From assembly GCF_022829585.1 (NCBI RefSeq), contig NZ_JAKSYC010000049.1, positions 1 to 40,321 on the forward strand: a DNA stretch of 40,321 bases. Direction: 5' to 3'. This DNA is from Methylobacterium sp. J-026. Its GTDB lineage: Bacteria; Pseudomonadota; Alphaproteobacteria; Rhizobiales; Beijerinckiaceae. This document shows positions 28,624 to 37,078 of this stretch, in pieces. Made by a program: the position numbers and the translations under genes. Below the pieces are notes generated by a model. It was not told the origin of the DNA. It made no database searches and worked only from the letters and a program-made list of their open reading frames with translations. Numbering within the stretch: the stretch's first letter is position 1; the number at the start of each line of letters is the position of its first letter.

Positions 28624-29708
28624 CGCGCGACTCCCGTCAGGCTCGGGGGGGCCTGCCGCACCGTCTGGCCGGCCTTGAGGAGATGGGCGCCGAGCGACAC
28701 GATCCGGTCGCCCGGCTCGAGGCCGGACACGACCTCGGCCGCCTCCTCCGACATGCGGCCCAGGGCGACCGGCTGTTGGGTGACGGTCCTGGTGTCGGCG
28801 TCGACCTTCCAGACCGCCGAACCGTGCCCGATGTCGAAGAGGGCGCCGAGCGGCACGTCGACCGACGCCGCGCGTCCGGACTCCGCCGGCTTGAGCCGGA
28901 GCGTCACGGTCGCCCCGAGCGGCGCATCCTCGCCGCCGCCCGAGAGGATGTAGCGCCCCCGGTAGGTCCGGGTGGCCGGGTCGGCGGTGGCCGAGAGCTC
29001 GCGCAGCCGGGCCGGATAGGTCGCCTCGCCCTCGGCATAGAGCGTCGCCGAGGCCACGCCCCGGGCCAGGCGCCTGCTCGCCTCGGGCAGGAAGACCTCC
29101 GCCTCGCGGGCCCCGTCACGGGCCAGCTTGACCACGGTCTGGCCGGCGGCGACCACCTGACCGGGCTCGGTCGGGACCTCCATCACGACGCCGTCGGCAT
29201 CGGCCTGGAGTTCGGAATAGCCGGCCTGGTTGGAGACCTGGCTCGCCTGGGCCTCCGCATTGGCGAATTGGGCGATGGCGGCATCGGCCGCGGCCTTGTT
29301 CTGGTCGTAGGTCTGTTTCGAGGTCCAGCCATCCCCGACGAGCTTGCGGCTGCGCTCCTCGTCGGCCTTGGTCTTGATCATCTGCGCCCGGGCCGCCTCG
29401 ACGGAGGCGCGCGCCGCGTTGAGCGCCAGGGTGAAGTCGGTCCGGTCGAGGCGCATCAACGGCTGCCCGAACCGGACGTGGTCCCCCGGATCGACGAGGC
29501 GCTCGAAGATCTTGCCGCCGACGCGGAAGCCGAGATTGCTCTCGGTGCGCGCGCGGATGACGCCGGTGTAGCGCGCGACTGCCCCGGTCCCGGGGGCGAC
29601 CGCGACGGTCTGGACCAGCGGCGGCTCAGGGGTCACGGCGGTCTCGGCCGGCGAGCACGCCGCCAGGGCCAGACCTGTGAGACCCAGGATTATTCTCGCA
29701 TCCATCAT
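28620..29708 (-). CDS. RND efflux periplasmic adaptor (membrane fusion lipoprotein)
   Basis: The protein has 362 residues from ATG 29708. It begins with a lipoprotein signal (MMDARIILGLTGLALAAC, lipidated C18), then a barrel-sandwich hybrid (YTGVIRARTESNLGFRVGGK), a coiled-coil hairpin (about 90-175, ALNAARASVEAARAQMIKTK) and beta-barrel segments (LSATADPATRTYRGRYIL). This is the HlyD/AcrA-type adaptor that links the inner-membrane pump to an outer-membrane channel. The longer frame to 29756 would add residues ahead of the signal and would run over the predicted promoter. A GGAG site lies about eleven bases before the chosen ATG. It is the first gene of the pump operon. Confidence 0.93.
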   Translation of the reverse strand: MMDARIILGLTGLALAACSPAETAVTPEPPLVQTVAVAPGTGAVARYTGVIRARTESNLGFRVGGKIFERLVDPGDHVRFGQPLMRLDRTDFTLALNAARASVEAARAQMIKTKADEERSRKLVGDGWTSKQTYDQNKAAADAAIAQFANAEAQASQVSNQAGYSELQADADGVVMEVPTEPGQVVAAGQTVVKLARDGAREAEVFLPEASRRLARGVASATLYAEGEATYPARLRELSATADPATRTYRGRYILSGGGEDAPLGATVTLRLKPAESGRAASVDVPLGALFDIGHGSAVWKVDADTRTVTQQPVALGRMSEEAAEVVSGLEPGDRIVSLGAHLLKAGQTVRQAPPSLTGVAR

Positions 29709-29752
29709 CGGCCCGCGAGCTCCGCTTGCATCGGCATCAAAGATTATGACCA

Positions 29753-29782
29753 TCATCTATTATGGCACGGATGCCGCGTCAA
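29753..29782 (-). promoter_or_regulatory. Probable efflux operon promoter with TetR half-site
   Basis: On the minus strand TTGACG (29777-29782) is followed after 17 bases by TAGATG (29754-29759). The sequence ATAGATGA here (29753-29760) is identical to half of the TetR-gene operator 4.4 kb away. The other half (29741-29749) is imperfect, with two extra bases. Promoter boxes are inferred from spacing. Confidence 0.5.
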
Positions 29783-29933
29783 GGGCGACGACGGTGCCGT
29801 GTCGCGATGCGGTCGCTCTTTTGCCAATCCAGGGATGCGCGTTGGACGGACGAACGGACGGTCATCGATGTCCGCCCGGATCCCTGGCCCTGTGGAGCGT
29901 CCGGCGCCCGGCCTGTGAGGCGGGCTGAACGAC

Positions 29934-29986
29934 ATCATGACGGGTCAAGGACCGAATCTGTCGGTCATGATCAAAGGACCATGACC
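29934..29986. repeat. Overlapping inverted repeats downstream of the MATE gene
   Basis: ATCATGAC (29934-29941) pairs with GTCATGAT (29964-29971), and GGTCATG (29963-29969) pairs with CATGACC (29980-29986). The two hairpins share their middle arm, so only one can form at a time. They start 15 bases after the MATE stop codon. No T run follows; a 3' end structure or a regulator site is possible. Confidence 0.6.
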
Positions 29987-30000
29987 TTGGAAGAACACGC

Positions 30001-31404
30001 TCAGGATTTCGCCAGGGCGGGATAGTCGTCGGCTCGGCCCGTGACGGGTCGGGAGGCCGGACCCGGGGGCAGCCACGCGCCGAAGGCCAGCGATGCGGCG
30101 TTACCCGTTCCCATCGCGGCCAGTCCGAGACCGAGGGCGAGGAAGAGGCCGTTCGTCCCCCCGCCGAGGCGGAGCGCCAGGGCGCCGCCGCCGAGGGACA
30201 CGAGGACCCGGAGGATGCCGGAAGCCAGGGGCCAGCCGACGCGGCCGGCACCCTGTGCGGCGAAGTACAGCGCCAGGCCAAAACCGAAGAAGCCGTAGAA
30301 AGGCCCGACGATGCGCAGGTACGCGGCCCCTGTCGCCAGCATCGCGGCATCGTCGCCGAACAGGCGCAGCCACGCATCCGGCTCCAAGGCCGCGGCGATG
30401 CCCAGCACCTCCGTAACGCATCCCGAGAGGATCGCCCCGGTCCAGGCCGCGCGTCGCGCGCGATCGAGGGCGCCGGCACCCGCCGCCGTGCCGACCATGG
30501 CCGAGAGCGGGGCGCCGAAGCCGAATACGATCGGGACCAGGAGATATTCGAGGCGCACGCCGGTGCCGTAGCCGGCGACCGCTCCCGGTCCCTGCAGTCC
30601 CACGAGACCGGTCGCCGTCGCGATCGTGACGTTGGTGGTGACGGTGACGAGCGCCGAAACCATGCCGACCCGGAGGATCGAGCCGAGCGCGGCACCGGAC
30701 AGCGCCGGTGGGCGCAGGGACGGCCGGAGCACGCCGCGCCCCGACCAGAGGAAGGTGGCGAAGATCGCCACGCCGACAGCGTAATAGGCGAGCACCGCGA
30801 CGCCACCACCGAAGATGCCGAGCTGTGGGATCGGCCCCCAGCCGAAGATGAGGGCCGGCGACAGGGGGACGAGCGCGACCGCTCCCCCGCACGTCACGGT
30901 GGCCGGCAGGGTCATGTTGCCGGTACCCCGGATCACCGCGGCGAGCGCATTGAACAGCCAGACCAGCAACGCCCCCGAGAACACGACGGCGGAATAGGTC
31001 GTGGCCGCATGGAGAGAGCCGCCCGTGCCGCCCATGGCCCGGTACAGGGCAGGACCGAACGCCAGTGCCGACGCCGTGGTGAGGACGCCGAGGGCCGCCG
31101 CGATGGCCATCGCATGCCATACCAAGCCGTTCGCCTCGTCCTGGCGACCGCCGCCGAGCGAACGCGAGATCGCCGAGAGGATCCCGCCGCCGATCGCACC
31201 GGCGGACACCATCTGCACGAACATCAGGATCGGGAACACCAGGGCCATGCCCGCGAGGGCGTCGGTGCCGAGCTCGGCCACGAAGTAGGTCTCGATCAAT
31301 CCCACCGAGGCCTGCACCACCGACATCAGGACGTTCGGGGCTGCGAGGCGCAGCAACGTCGGCGTGACCGGATCTTGAAGCAAGGCACGTGTGCGCGCGT
31401 CCAT
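30001..31404 (-). CDS. MATE-family multidrug efflux transporter
   Basis: The 467-residue protein is hydrophobic with about twelve helices in two similar halves, typical of the MatE family. Conserved stretches include LAAPNVLMSVVQASVGLIET near the N-terminus, LGTDALAGMALVFP, and RGTGNMTLPATV after the third or fourth helix. These pumps export cationic drugs and other compounds by sodium or proton antiport across the inner membrane. ATG 31404 follows GAGG eight bases upstream and begins the family N-terminus; the frame is open back to 31494. It is divergent from a MarR regulator, and an inverted repeat lies in the gap, so control by that regulator is likely. Which antibiotic or metabolite it exports cannot be told. 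Confidence 0.95.
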   Translation of the reverse strand: MDARTRALLQDPVTPTLLRLAAPNVLMSVVQASVGLIETYFVAELGTDALAGMALVFPILMFVQMVSAGAIGGGILSAISRSLGGGRQDEANGLVWHAMAIAAALGVLTTASALAFGPALYRAMGGTGGSLHAATTYSAVVFSGALLVWLFNALAAVIRGTGNMTLPATVTCGGAVALVPLSPALIFGWGPIPQLGIFGGGVAVLAYYAVGVAIFATFLWSGRGVLRPSLRPPALSGAALGSILRVGMVSALVTVTTNVTIATATGLVGLQGPGAVAGYGTGVRLEYLLVPIVFGFGAPLSAMVGTAAGAGALDRARRAAWTGAILSGCVTEVLGIAAALEPDAWLRLFGDDAAMLATGAAYLRIVGPFYGFFGFGLALYFAAQGAGRVGWPLASGILRVLVSLGGGALALRLGGGTNGLFLALGLGLAAMGTGNAASLAFGAWLPPGPASRPVTGRADDYPALAKS

Positions 31405-31487
31405 CGTGTGACCTCGACGGCGATGGGTCCCGGCCCCGCGACAAGGCGGCGATGGCCTGCATCCGGAACCGGGCCTATAAAGATGCA

Positions 31488-31512
31488 TATGCAAGTTTTG
31501 AGCGTTTGCATA
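31488..31512. promoter_or_regulatory. Inverted repeat in the MATE-marR divergent promoter region
   Basis: TATGCAA-N11-TTGCATA is a perfect seven-base inverted repeat of 25 bases, centred about 95 bases before the MATE start and 111 before marR. The surrounding bases are AT-richer than the rest of the gap. Size and place suit a MarR-family operator controlling both genes. No experimental proof; inferred from position. Confidence 0.65.
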
Positions 31513-31610
31513 GGTATCCTCTCAAGCGGACGGGGCAAACCGGTGGCCCAGCCTGTGTCGGGAAAGGGCGGCGCGTGTACCCGGCCGCGCGATCGCGATA
31601 GGACGCGCCC

Positions 31611-32084
31611 ATGACCGACGATCCCAGCACCTGCAGCAACGCCGTCCTGCGGCAGGCCATGCGCCGCATCGGCCAGCTCTACGACGACGCCCTCGCGCCA
31701 AGCGGCCTGCGCGCCACGCAGCACGGGTTGCTCGCGACGGTTCGGACGATGGGCGCGCCGACGATGCGTGAACTCGCCGAACGAGCGGTCATGGACCTGT
31801 CCGGCCTCAGTCACACCCTGAAGCCGCTGACGCGGGACGGCTATCTTCAGCTCGTGCCCGATCCGCGGGATCGTCGCGCCCGACGTATCACGCTGACCGT
31901 GAAGGGCGAGAACAAGCTCGCCGAGACGGCGAAGCTATGGCGCGGGGCCCAGGATCGTTTCGAAGCGGTCTTCGGCAAGGAGCGAGCGGTCGCACTCAAG
32001 GCCGAGTTGGGATTCCTGATCTCGCCGGCATTCCAGGACGCGTTCAACAAAGCCGGGACGGAGACGGCAACCAGCACGTGCTGA
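31611..32084 (+). CDS. MarR-family transcriptional regulator
   Basis: The protein has 157 residues. The winged helix lies in its middle (PTMRELAERAVMDLSGLSHT as the recognition unit, then LVPDPRDRRARRITLTVKG as the wing with the family's DxRxRR pattern), flanked by helices for dimerisation. MarR proteins are dimeric repressors, often of a divergent drug-efflux gene, and lose DNA binding when a phenolic or oxidising ligand binds. The protein has a cysteine at residue 8 and one at the very end; either could matter for redox sensing, but that is speculation. The start has AGGA about ten bases upstream. The divergent MATE pump is the probable target. Confidence 0.92.
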   Translation: MTDDPSTCSNAVLRQAMRRIGQLYDDALAPSGLRATQHGLLATVRTMGAPTMRELAERAVMDLSGLSHTLKPLTRDGYLQLVPDPRDRRARRITLTVKGENKLAETAKLWRGAQDRFEAVFGKERAVALKAELGFLISPAFQDAFNKAGTETATSTC

Positions 32085-32328
32085 GCGACCGGCTGGTATG
32101 ACGGTGCGGCGGCGTCCATCCGCCCGCACAGGGTCCCCGGTGATCCAACGCCGGCATACAAATCTTGCCCAGCGCCGCAAAGCGACGGCATCGCCCCGCC
32201 GAGCGTGAGGGCGGCTCAGTCGTGGCGGCCGATCCGCAACCCGGCGCATGGGCGCTGCCGGGCCAGCGTGAGGCCCGGATCACGCCGCAGGCGTTCCCCG
32301 TGCGGAAGCCCGCCTCCGCCCCCATCGA

Positions 32329-32631
32329 TCACCCCCGCCCCGCCGCATTCGCCCTCCGGGTCGCCGCGGCTTTTTTCGCGGATGCCGAGCGCTGTTCCGC
32401 CGTCCGGCCCGCGGAGACCGCCCCGCCCTGGTGGGCCGCCGGATGTCCGGTCGCCTTGCCCCGGCCCGAGCCGCCGGGCTTCTTGCCGCCGCCGTCGTCC
32501 TTGTTGACGGTCGCCCAGGCGCGGGCTTCGGCCTCGGTCTCGGGGACGCCGCGGGCCTCGTAGGACTCGGCGATATGCGCGGCCTTGCGCTTCTGCTTGT
32601 CGGTGTATTTCGCCTTGTCGCCCTGCGTCAT
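32329..32631 (-). CDS. Small basic protein (plasmid-stabilisation-like family)
   Basis: The 100-residue protein starts MTQGDKAKYTDKQKRKAAHI and continues ESYEARGVPETEAEARAWAT, followed by a glycine/lysine-rich linker and a basic alanine-rich tail (SASAKKAAATRRANAAGRG). From memory, similar short proteins are common in Hyphomicrobiales and are annotated as plasmid-stabilisation proteins on weak evidence. The basic tail suggests nucleic-acid binding, and the function is unknown. A GGGAGA ribosome binding site precedes ATG 32631. The start is 17 bases after the LOV kinase stop codon, so the two genes are probably co-transcribed. Confidence 0.75.
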   Translation of the reverse strand: MTQGDKAKYTDKQKRKAAHIAESYEARGVPETEAEARAWATVNKDDGGGKKPGGSGRGKATGHPAAHQGGAVSAGRTAEQRSASAKKAAATRRANAAGRG

Positions 32632-32648
32632 CGCCCGTCTCCCGAAAT

Positions 32649-34268
32649 TCAGCTCACCCCGGTCGGCCCGTCGAGGATCGCCCGCACGCGGCGGACCAGC
32701 TCAGTGCGCCGGTAGGGCTTGTTGAGGAGATCGAACTCCGAGCCGCCGATATCGGTTCGCTCCAGGCTCGCCTCCGCGTAGCCGGTGGCGAGCAGCACCT
32801 TGAGCTTGGGCTGGCGCCGTACGGCCTCCCGGGCGAGCAGCACGCCGTTCATGCCGCCGGGCATGATCAGGTCGGTGAATAGGAGGTCGACCCGCTCGCT
32901 GGAATCCAGGATCTCCAGGGCCTCCCGGGCATTGCCGGCCATCAGGGTCACGTAGCCGAAATCCCGCAGGATGGTGCGGGCGACCTCGGCCACGTCCGCG
33001 CGGTCGTCGACGATCAGGATCGTCTCGGTGCCCTGCCGGTCCACGGATCGCAGGGCGACCTTGGGGGGCGTGTTGACGGCGCCGTCGGTGGCCGGGAACG
33101 AGAGGCGCACCGTCGTGCCGGCACCGACCGCGGATTCGATCTGCGCCGCGCCGCCCGACTGCTTGGCGAAGCCGTAGACCGTGGAGAGGCCGAGGCCGGT
33201 CCCCTTGCCCTCCTCCTTGGTGGTGAAGAACGGGTCCATCACCCGGGCCAGCACGGCCTGCGGGATGCCCGTGCCGGTGTCCCGGATCGCGATGCTGACG
33301 TAGCGGCCGTCGCGGAGCGCCCCGATCTCCCGGTCGCGGAGGGCGACCTCGATGTTCTCCGTGGAAATCCGCACCGTGCCGCCGTCCGGCATCGCGTCGC
33401 GGGCGTTGATCAGCACGTTCAGGATCGCGACCTCGGCCTGGGTCGGGTCCACGCGGCAGTTCCAGAGATCCGCGGCGAGGTCGAGCTCGACCTTGACCGC
33501 CTCGCCCACCGCGCGGGCGACCATCTCGCCCATGCCCTCGACCAGGGTGTTGAGATTGACGGCGCGCCCCTCCAGCCGCTGCTTGCGGGCGAAGGCCAGG
33601 AGCTGCTGCGTCAGCGTCGTCGCGCGCTCGGCGGCCTGGCGGATGTTCTCGGCGGCGCGCCCCAGCCGGGCCCGGTCGGCATCCGGCTTCTCGAGGCCGG
33701 CCGCCAGGATGTCGATGTAGCCGACGATCACCTGCAGGAGGTTGTTGAAATCGTGCGCGATGCCGCCGGTGAGCTGGCCGAGCGCCTCCATCTTCTGCGC
33801 CTGGCCCAGGGCGTCCTCGGCGTCGCGGCGGCGCGAGACGTCGAGCTGCGAGCCGAAATAGTACACGAGCTCGCCGTCGGCGTTGTAGACCGGCGAGACG
33901 AACAGCGCGTTCCAGAAGGTCGAGCCGTTCTTACGGTAATTCAGGATCTCGGTGGCGAATTCGCGCTTCTCGGCGATGGCGGTGCGGACCTGCGCGATGG
34001 TCCCGCGGTCGGTGTCGGGCCCCTGCAGGAAGCGGCAGTTGCGCCCGACCAGCTCCTCCGGCGTGTAGCCGGTCATCGCCAGGAAGGCCCGGTTGGCGAA
34101 GATGATCGGGTTGTCGGGCTGGCGCGGATCGGTGACGATCATCGGCATCCGCGTCGTCTCGACCGCAGCGAAGAAGATGTCGCTCCTGCGGTCCGTGACG
34201 TCGCTCGGCGCGCTGTCCTGGACCTGGGGACCGGGTCCGGAGGGCGGGGTTTCTGGGGTCTCGGACAT
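32649..34268 (-). CDS. LOV-domain hybrid histidine kinase with C-terminal receiver
   Basis: The 539-residue protein has a PAS/LOV domain with the flavin-binding motif GRNCRFLQ, including the photoactive cysteine C78, and the later block YFGSQLDVS. It continues into a histidine kinase with H172 ([11 protein letters not shown]), the ATP-binding domain ([34 protein letters not shown]) and a receiver with phospho-acceptor D466 ([14 protein letters not shown]). No membrane helix is present, so it is cytoplasmic. In known proteins blue light makes a bond between the cysteine and FMN and changes kinase activity. It is therefore a probable blue-light sensor; the output partner is unknown. A DivK-like receiver gene and the AI-2E permease lie upstream on the same strand. 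Confidence 0.94.
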   Translation of the reverse strand: MSETPETPPSGPGPQVQDSAPSDVTDRRSDIFFAAVETTRMPMIVTDPRQPDNPIIFANRAFLAMTGYTPEELVGRNCRFLQGPDTDRGTIAQVRTAIAEKREFATEILNYRKNGSTFWNALFVSPVYNADGELVYYFGSQLDVSRRRDAEDALGQAQKMEALGQLTGGIAHDFNNLLQVIVGYIDILAAGLEKPDADRARLGRAAENIRQAAERATTLTQQLLAFARKQRLEGRAVNLNTLVEGMGEMVARAVGEAVKVELDLAADLWNCRVDPTQAEVAILNVLINARDAMPDGGTVRISTENIEVALRDREIGALRDGRYVSIAIRDTGTGIPQAVLARVMDPFFTTKEEGKGTGLGLSTVYGFAKQSGGAAQIESAVGAGTTVRLSFPATDGAVNTPPKVALRSVDRQGTETILIVDDRADVAEVARTILRDFGYVTLMAGNAREALEILDSSERVDLLFTDLIMPGGMNGVLLAREAVRRQPKLKVLLATGYAEASLERTDIGGSEFDLLNKPYRRTELVRRVRAILDGPTGVS

Positions 34269-34451
34269 GCGCGGCGGTCTTCACCCTTCAGGCCGTGGAC
34301 GCAGGCGGCGCGCGGATCATCGCGACCTGCGTGGGCACCGCTCGATCATCGTCCCGATCGGTGGCCGCCGGCTTTCCGGACGACCCCAATCAGAAAGCGA
34401 GCGCAGCATGACGGTTCCGTTCTCCGGCACGATGCGCGATCGGGCTGCGGC

Positions 34452-36449
34452 TCAGGCGGTCGCCGCCGTGCGGGCCGGACCGGGCAGCGGGATCGGCGCC
34501 GCCGGGACGGTCCGCGGACGGGCGGGCTCGCGGCAGGCGCCGAGCACCGCCGACAGCGCCTCGTTGAGCGAGGTCACCAGGAAATCCGCCGAGGTCGCCC
34601 GGCGCAGACGGTCCAGGGTGGCCGGATCGCGCTCGCGCCAGAAGCCCACGAGGATGCGCACCCCCGGCACGGCGGCCCGCGCCTGACGGACGGTGAAGCG
34701 GATCTGCGAGAGGCTCACCGGCTCCAGATAGGAGAAGCAGATCAGCGCGAGGTCGTCCGGAGCGTCGGGGCGCTCGCCGGCGCGGATCGCCGCCATCGAG
34801 AGGGTCTGCGAGGCAAGCCCGTGCCGGCCGAGGATCTGGCTCAGCATCAGCGTCGCCGCCTCGTCGAATGGGCCGCGGCTCGACACGCACAGGACCGGGA
34901 TGTCGCTGCGCCATTGCGGCGCCAGATCCTCGCGGCTGAGGACGATGCCGGCGATCTGCCGGTCGGGCCCCACCGCGGCCAGGGCCGCGGCGGTCTCCGT
35001 GTCGGGACCGCGTCCCGATCCCCGCCGGACCCGCCGGGCGACCGGCGCGGTCCCGAGCCGATCTACCACGGTGCGGAGCGCCGCGCCGACCTCGCTCTGG
35101 CGGGCGCGGTCCAGGGTGCCGCGGGACAGGTCCTCTTGCGCCAGCAGCAGGCCGGCGAGGGCGACCTCGTCGTAGTAGGTGATCAGCGCGCGTTCCTTCA
35201 GGAACTGCCAGCCCTGATCGATCGCTTCGGCCGGGTCGCCCGCCAGCATGCGCTGGTAGAAGATCTCGGGGGGTGACAAAGCGGGCTGATCGCCCAGGAG
35301 CACGTCGAGGTACCAGAGCCGCTCCACGTGCCGCCCGAGCACCACGAGGCAGACGGTGAGCGGGGTCGCCAGGACGAGGCCGATCGGCCCCCACAGGAAC
35401 GTCCAGATCGTCGCCGCCAGGATGACGGCGATCGGCGACAGGCCCGTGGAATGGCCGTAGAGCAGCGGCTCGATCACGTGGCCGCAGATCGGTTCGACGA
35501 TCAGGAACAGGGCCGCGGTGGCGATCACCATCGACCAGCCGGGATCGACCGCGGCCGCGAGGATCAGCGGCAGCAGGGCGCTGATCGCGGCGCCGATATA
35601 GGGCACGAACCGCAGGATCGCCGCCACCACGCCGAACAGGGTCGGGCTCGGCACGCCGATGATCCAGAGGCCGAGGCCGATCACGAGGCCGAAGGCGATG
35701 TTGAGGGCGAGCTGGGCGAGGAAGAACCGGCTGAGCCGGCTCGTGGCGTCGTCGATCGCCGCCGTGGTGCGGCGCAGGTCCCCCGAGCCGCCGGCGAGCC
35801 GGATCGCCCGGTTCCGCAGATCCTCGCGCTGGAGCAGGATGAAGATCGTGAAGATCAGGATCAGGCCGGTCGTGGCCAGCGGGTGCAGGAGGGGGCCCGC
35901 GAAGGTCTGGAGCGTGTCGACCACGCTGGCGCGGGCGGGGGTGATCTCCACGGTGAGCGGATGGGTGCGCGTCCCGGGCTCGCCGCGGACCTCCGCGGCC
36001 GGTGGCGGCTGCAGGGTCGCGCTGAGGTCCTGGACCATGTCGACGATCCGCGAGAGGCTGCCGCTCCCGGCGGTCGCGCCGCGCAGGTCCTTGATCTTCG
36101 CGCTCATGGTCTGGGTGTAGCGCGGCAGGTCGCTGGCGAGCTGCGAGGCCTCGCTGGCGATCAGGCTGCCGATCCCGAACAGGGCGCCGAACACCGTCAC
36201 CACCACCAGGAGAACCGCGGCGGCGCGGGGCACGTGCAGCCGCCGGAGCATCCGGACCGCCGGCACCAGGACGAAGCTCAGGAGGATCGCCAGCGTCACC
36301 GGCACCAGGATCTCGCGACCGAGATACAGGGCCACCATCGTCGCCACGACGAGGAGGAGCGAGGCCAGCGCCACGAAGACCGGAAGGCCCTCCCGCAGGC
36401 GCTGGGCGGTGACGGGATCCTCGCTCACGGACACGCTCCAGGTACTCAC
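34452..36449 (-). CDS. AI-2E-family (PerM-like) permease with C-terminal cobalamin-binding-like domain
   Basis: The 665-residue protein begins with a basic soluble stub, then has about eight membrane helices to residue 370 (family blocks ILVPVTLAILLSFVLVPAVR, LRFVPYIGAAISALLPLI, GLSPIAVILAATIWTFLWGP). That is a complete PF01594-type permease. About 220 further residues form a soluble domain; IPVLCVSSRGPFDEAATLM, ILGRHGLASQTLSM and ALICFSYLEPVSLSQ follow the order of a cobalamin-binding domain, but the B12-binding DxHxxG is missing (SSRGPFDEA instead). Transported substrate is unknown; the family covers autoinducer export and sodium-proton exchange. The start is GTG 36449; other GTG codons follow close by. 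It is 63 bases downstream of the response regulator gene. Confidence 0.88.
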   Translation of the reverse strand: MSTWSVSVSEDPVTAQRLREGLPVFVALASLLLVVATMVALYLGREILVPVTLAILLSFVLVPAVRMLRRLHVPRAAAVLLVVVTVFGALFGIGSLIASEASQLASDLPRYTQTMSAKIKDLRGATAGSGSLSRIVDMVQDLSATLQPPPAAEVRGEPGTRTHPLTVEITPARASVVDTLQTFAGPLLHPLATTGLILIFTIFILLQREDLRNRAIRLAGGSGDLRRTTAAIDDATSRLSRFFLAQLALNIAFGLVIGLGLWIIGVPSPTLFGVVAAILRFVPYIGAAISALLPLILAAAVDPGWSMVIATAALFLIVEPICGHVIEPLLYGHSTGLSPIAVILAATIWTFLWGPIGLVLATPLTVCLVVLGRHVERLWYLDVLLGDQPALSPPEIFYQRMLAGDPAEAIDQGWQFLKERALITYYDEVALAGLLLAQEDLSRGTLDRARQSEVGAALRTVVDRLGTAPVARRVRRGSGRGPDTETAAALAAVGPDRQIAGIVLSREDLAPQWRSDIPVLCVSSRGPFDEAATLMLSQILGRHGLASQTLSMAAIRAGERPDAPDDLALICFSYLEPVSLSQIRFTVRQARAAVPGVRILVGFWRERDPATLDRLRRATSADFLVTSLNEALSAVLGACREPARPRTVPAAPIPLPGPARTAATA

Positions 36450-36512
36450 ACTTCGGGTTCGGCCGCCTGTGCGGCCGCGGTGGGAACGGCTGCGGGCGCG
36501 TCCGGATCCGCC

Positions 36513-36893
36513 TCAGCTCGCCGCCGCGGTCTCGCCCAGGGCGGCGCTGATCTGGCTGAGCAGCTTCGAGAAATCGACGGGCTTGGGATGATAGTCGTCG
36601 CAGCCGGCCTGAATCGCCTTGTCGCGGTCGCCCGACATGGCGTGGGCGGTCAGCGCGATGATCGGGATCGCCCGGGTGTCGGCCCCCGATTTGAGCGTGC
36701 GCGCGACCGACCAGCCGTCGAGGACCGGAAGGTTCATGTCGAGGAGGATGACGTCGGGCTGGCCCGAGCGCGCCTGGCGGACGCCGGCCTCGCCGTCATG
36801 GGCCAGGATCACCTCGTAGCCGCGCCGCTTGAGGCGCCGGGACAGGAAGTCCCAGATCTCTTCATGGTCTTCAACCAGCAGTATCTTCGCCAT
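36513..36893 (-). CDS. Single-domain response regulator (DivK/CheY-like)
   Basis: The 126-residue protein is a receiver domain alone. It has the acidic pocket (LLVEDHEEIWDF), the phospho-acceptor aspartate in VILLDMNLPVLDGW, the conserved threonine in IIALTAHAMSGD, and the lysine in YHPKPVDFSKL. The sequence is closest in feel to DivK-like and hybrid-kinase receivers. It would accept phosphate from a histidine kinase and act by protein contact. The frame is open back to 37061, but the conserved domain begins right at ATG 36893. The AI-2E permease gene follows, with the LOV kinase beyond it, so it may be the output or relay partner of that kinase; this is inference from position. Confidence 0.9.
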   Translation of the reverse strand: MAKILLVEDHEEIWDFLSRRLKRRGYEVILAHDGEAGVRQARSGQPDVILLDMNLPVLDGWSVARTLKSGADTRAIPIIALTAHAMSGDRDKAIQAGCDDYHPKPVDFSKLLSQISAALGETAAAS

Positions 36894-37078
36894 CAGAACT
36901 CGAACCCCAGGCTCGCGGCGTGCCGGCCGACATCGTAACGCGCGGCATTGCACAATCGCCCAACGCTCCTGCCGCGATTCCGGTCCCAGGAGAAGTGGGC
37001 TTCGCGCGTCGGTTGACCCGGCCCACCCGCGGCTGGAGCGTGCTACCGTGCGAATCGACAAATCCCAGGGAGGAACCC

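Noticed and set aside
25903..28953. Long plus-strand open frame (about 1016 codons) opposite the RND permease
   Set aside because: Low-complexity histidine-, aspartate- and arginine-rich translation, antiparallel to a well-supported RND gene. Such long shadows are common in GC-rich DNA.
32362..32384. GC-rich stem followed by T run inside the small basic protein gene
   Set aside because: CCGCGGCTTTTTTCGCGG looks like a terminator, but the T residues are in the loop and the whole sequence codes for the lysine/alanine-rich tail of the protein at 32329-32631.
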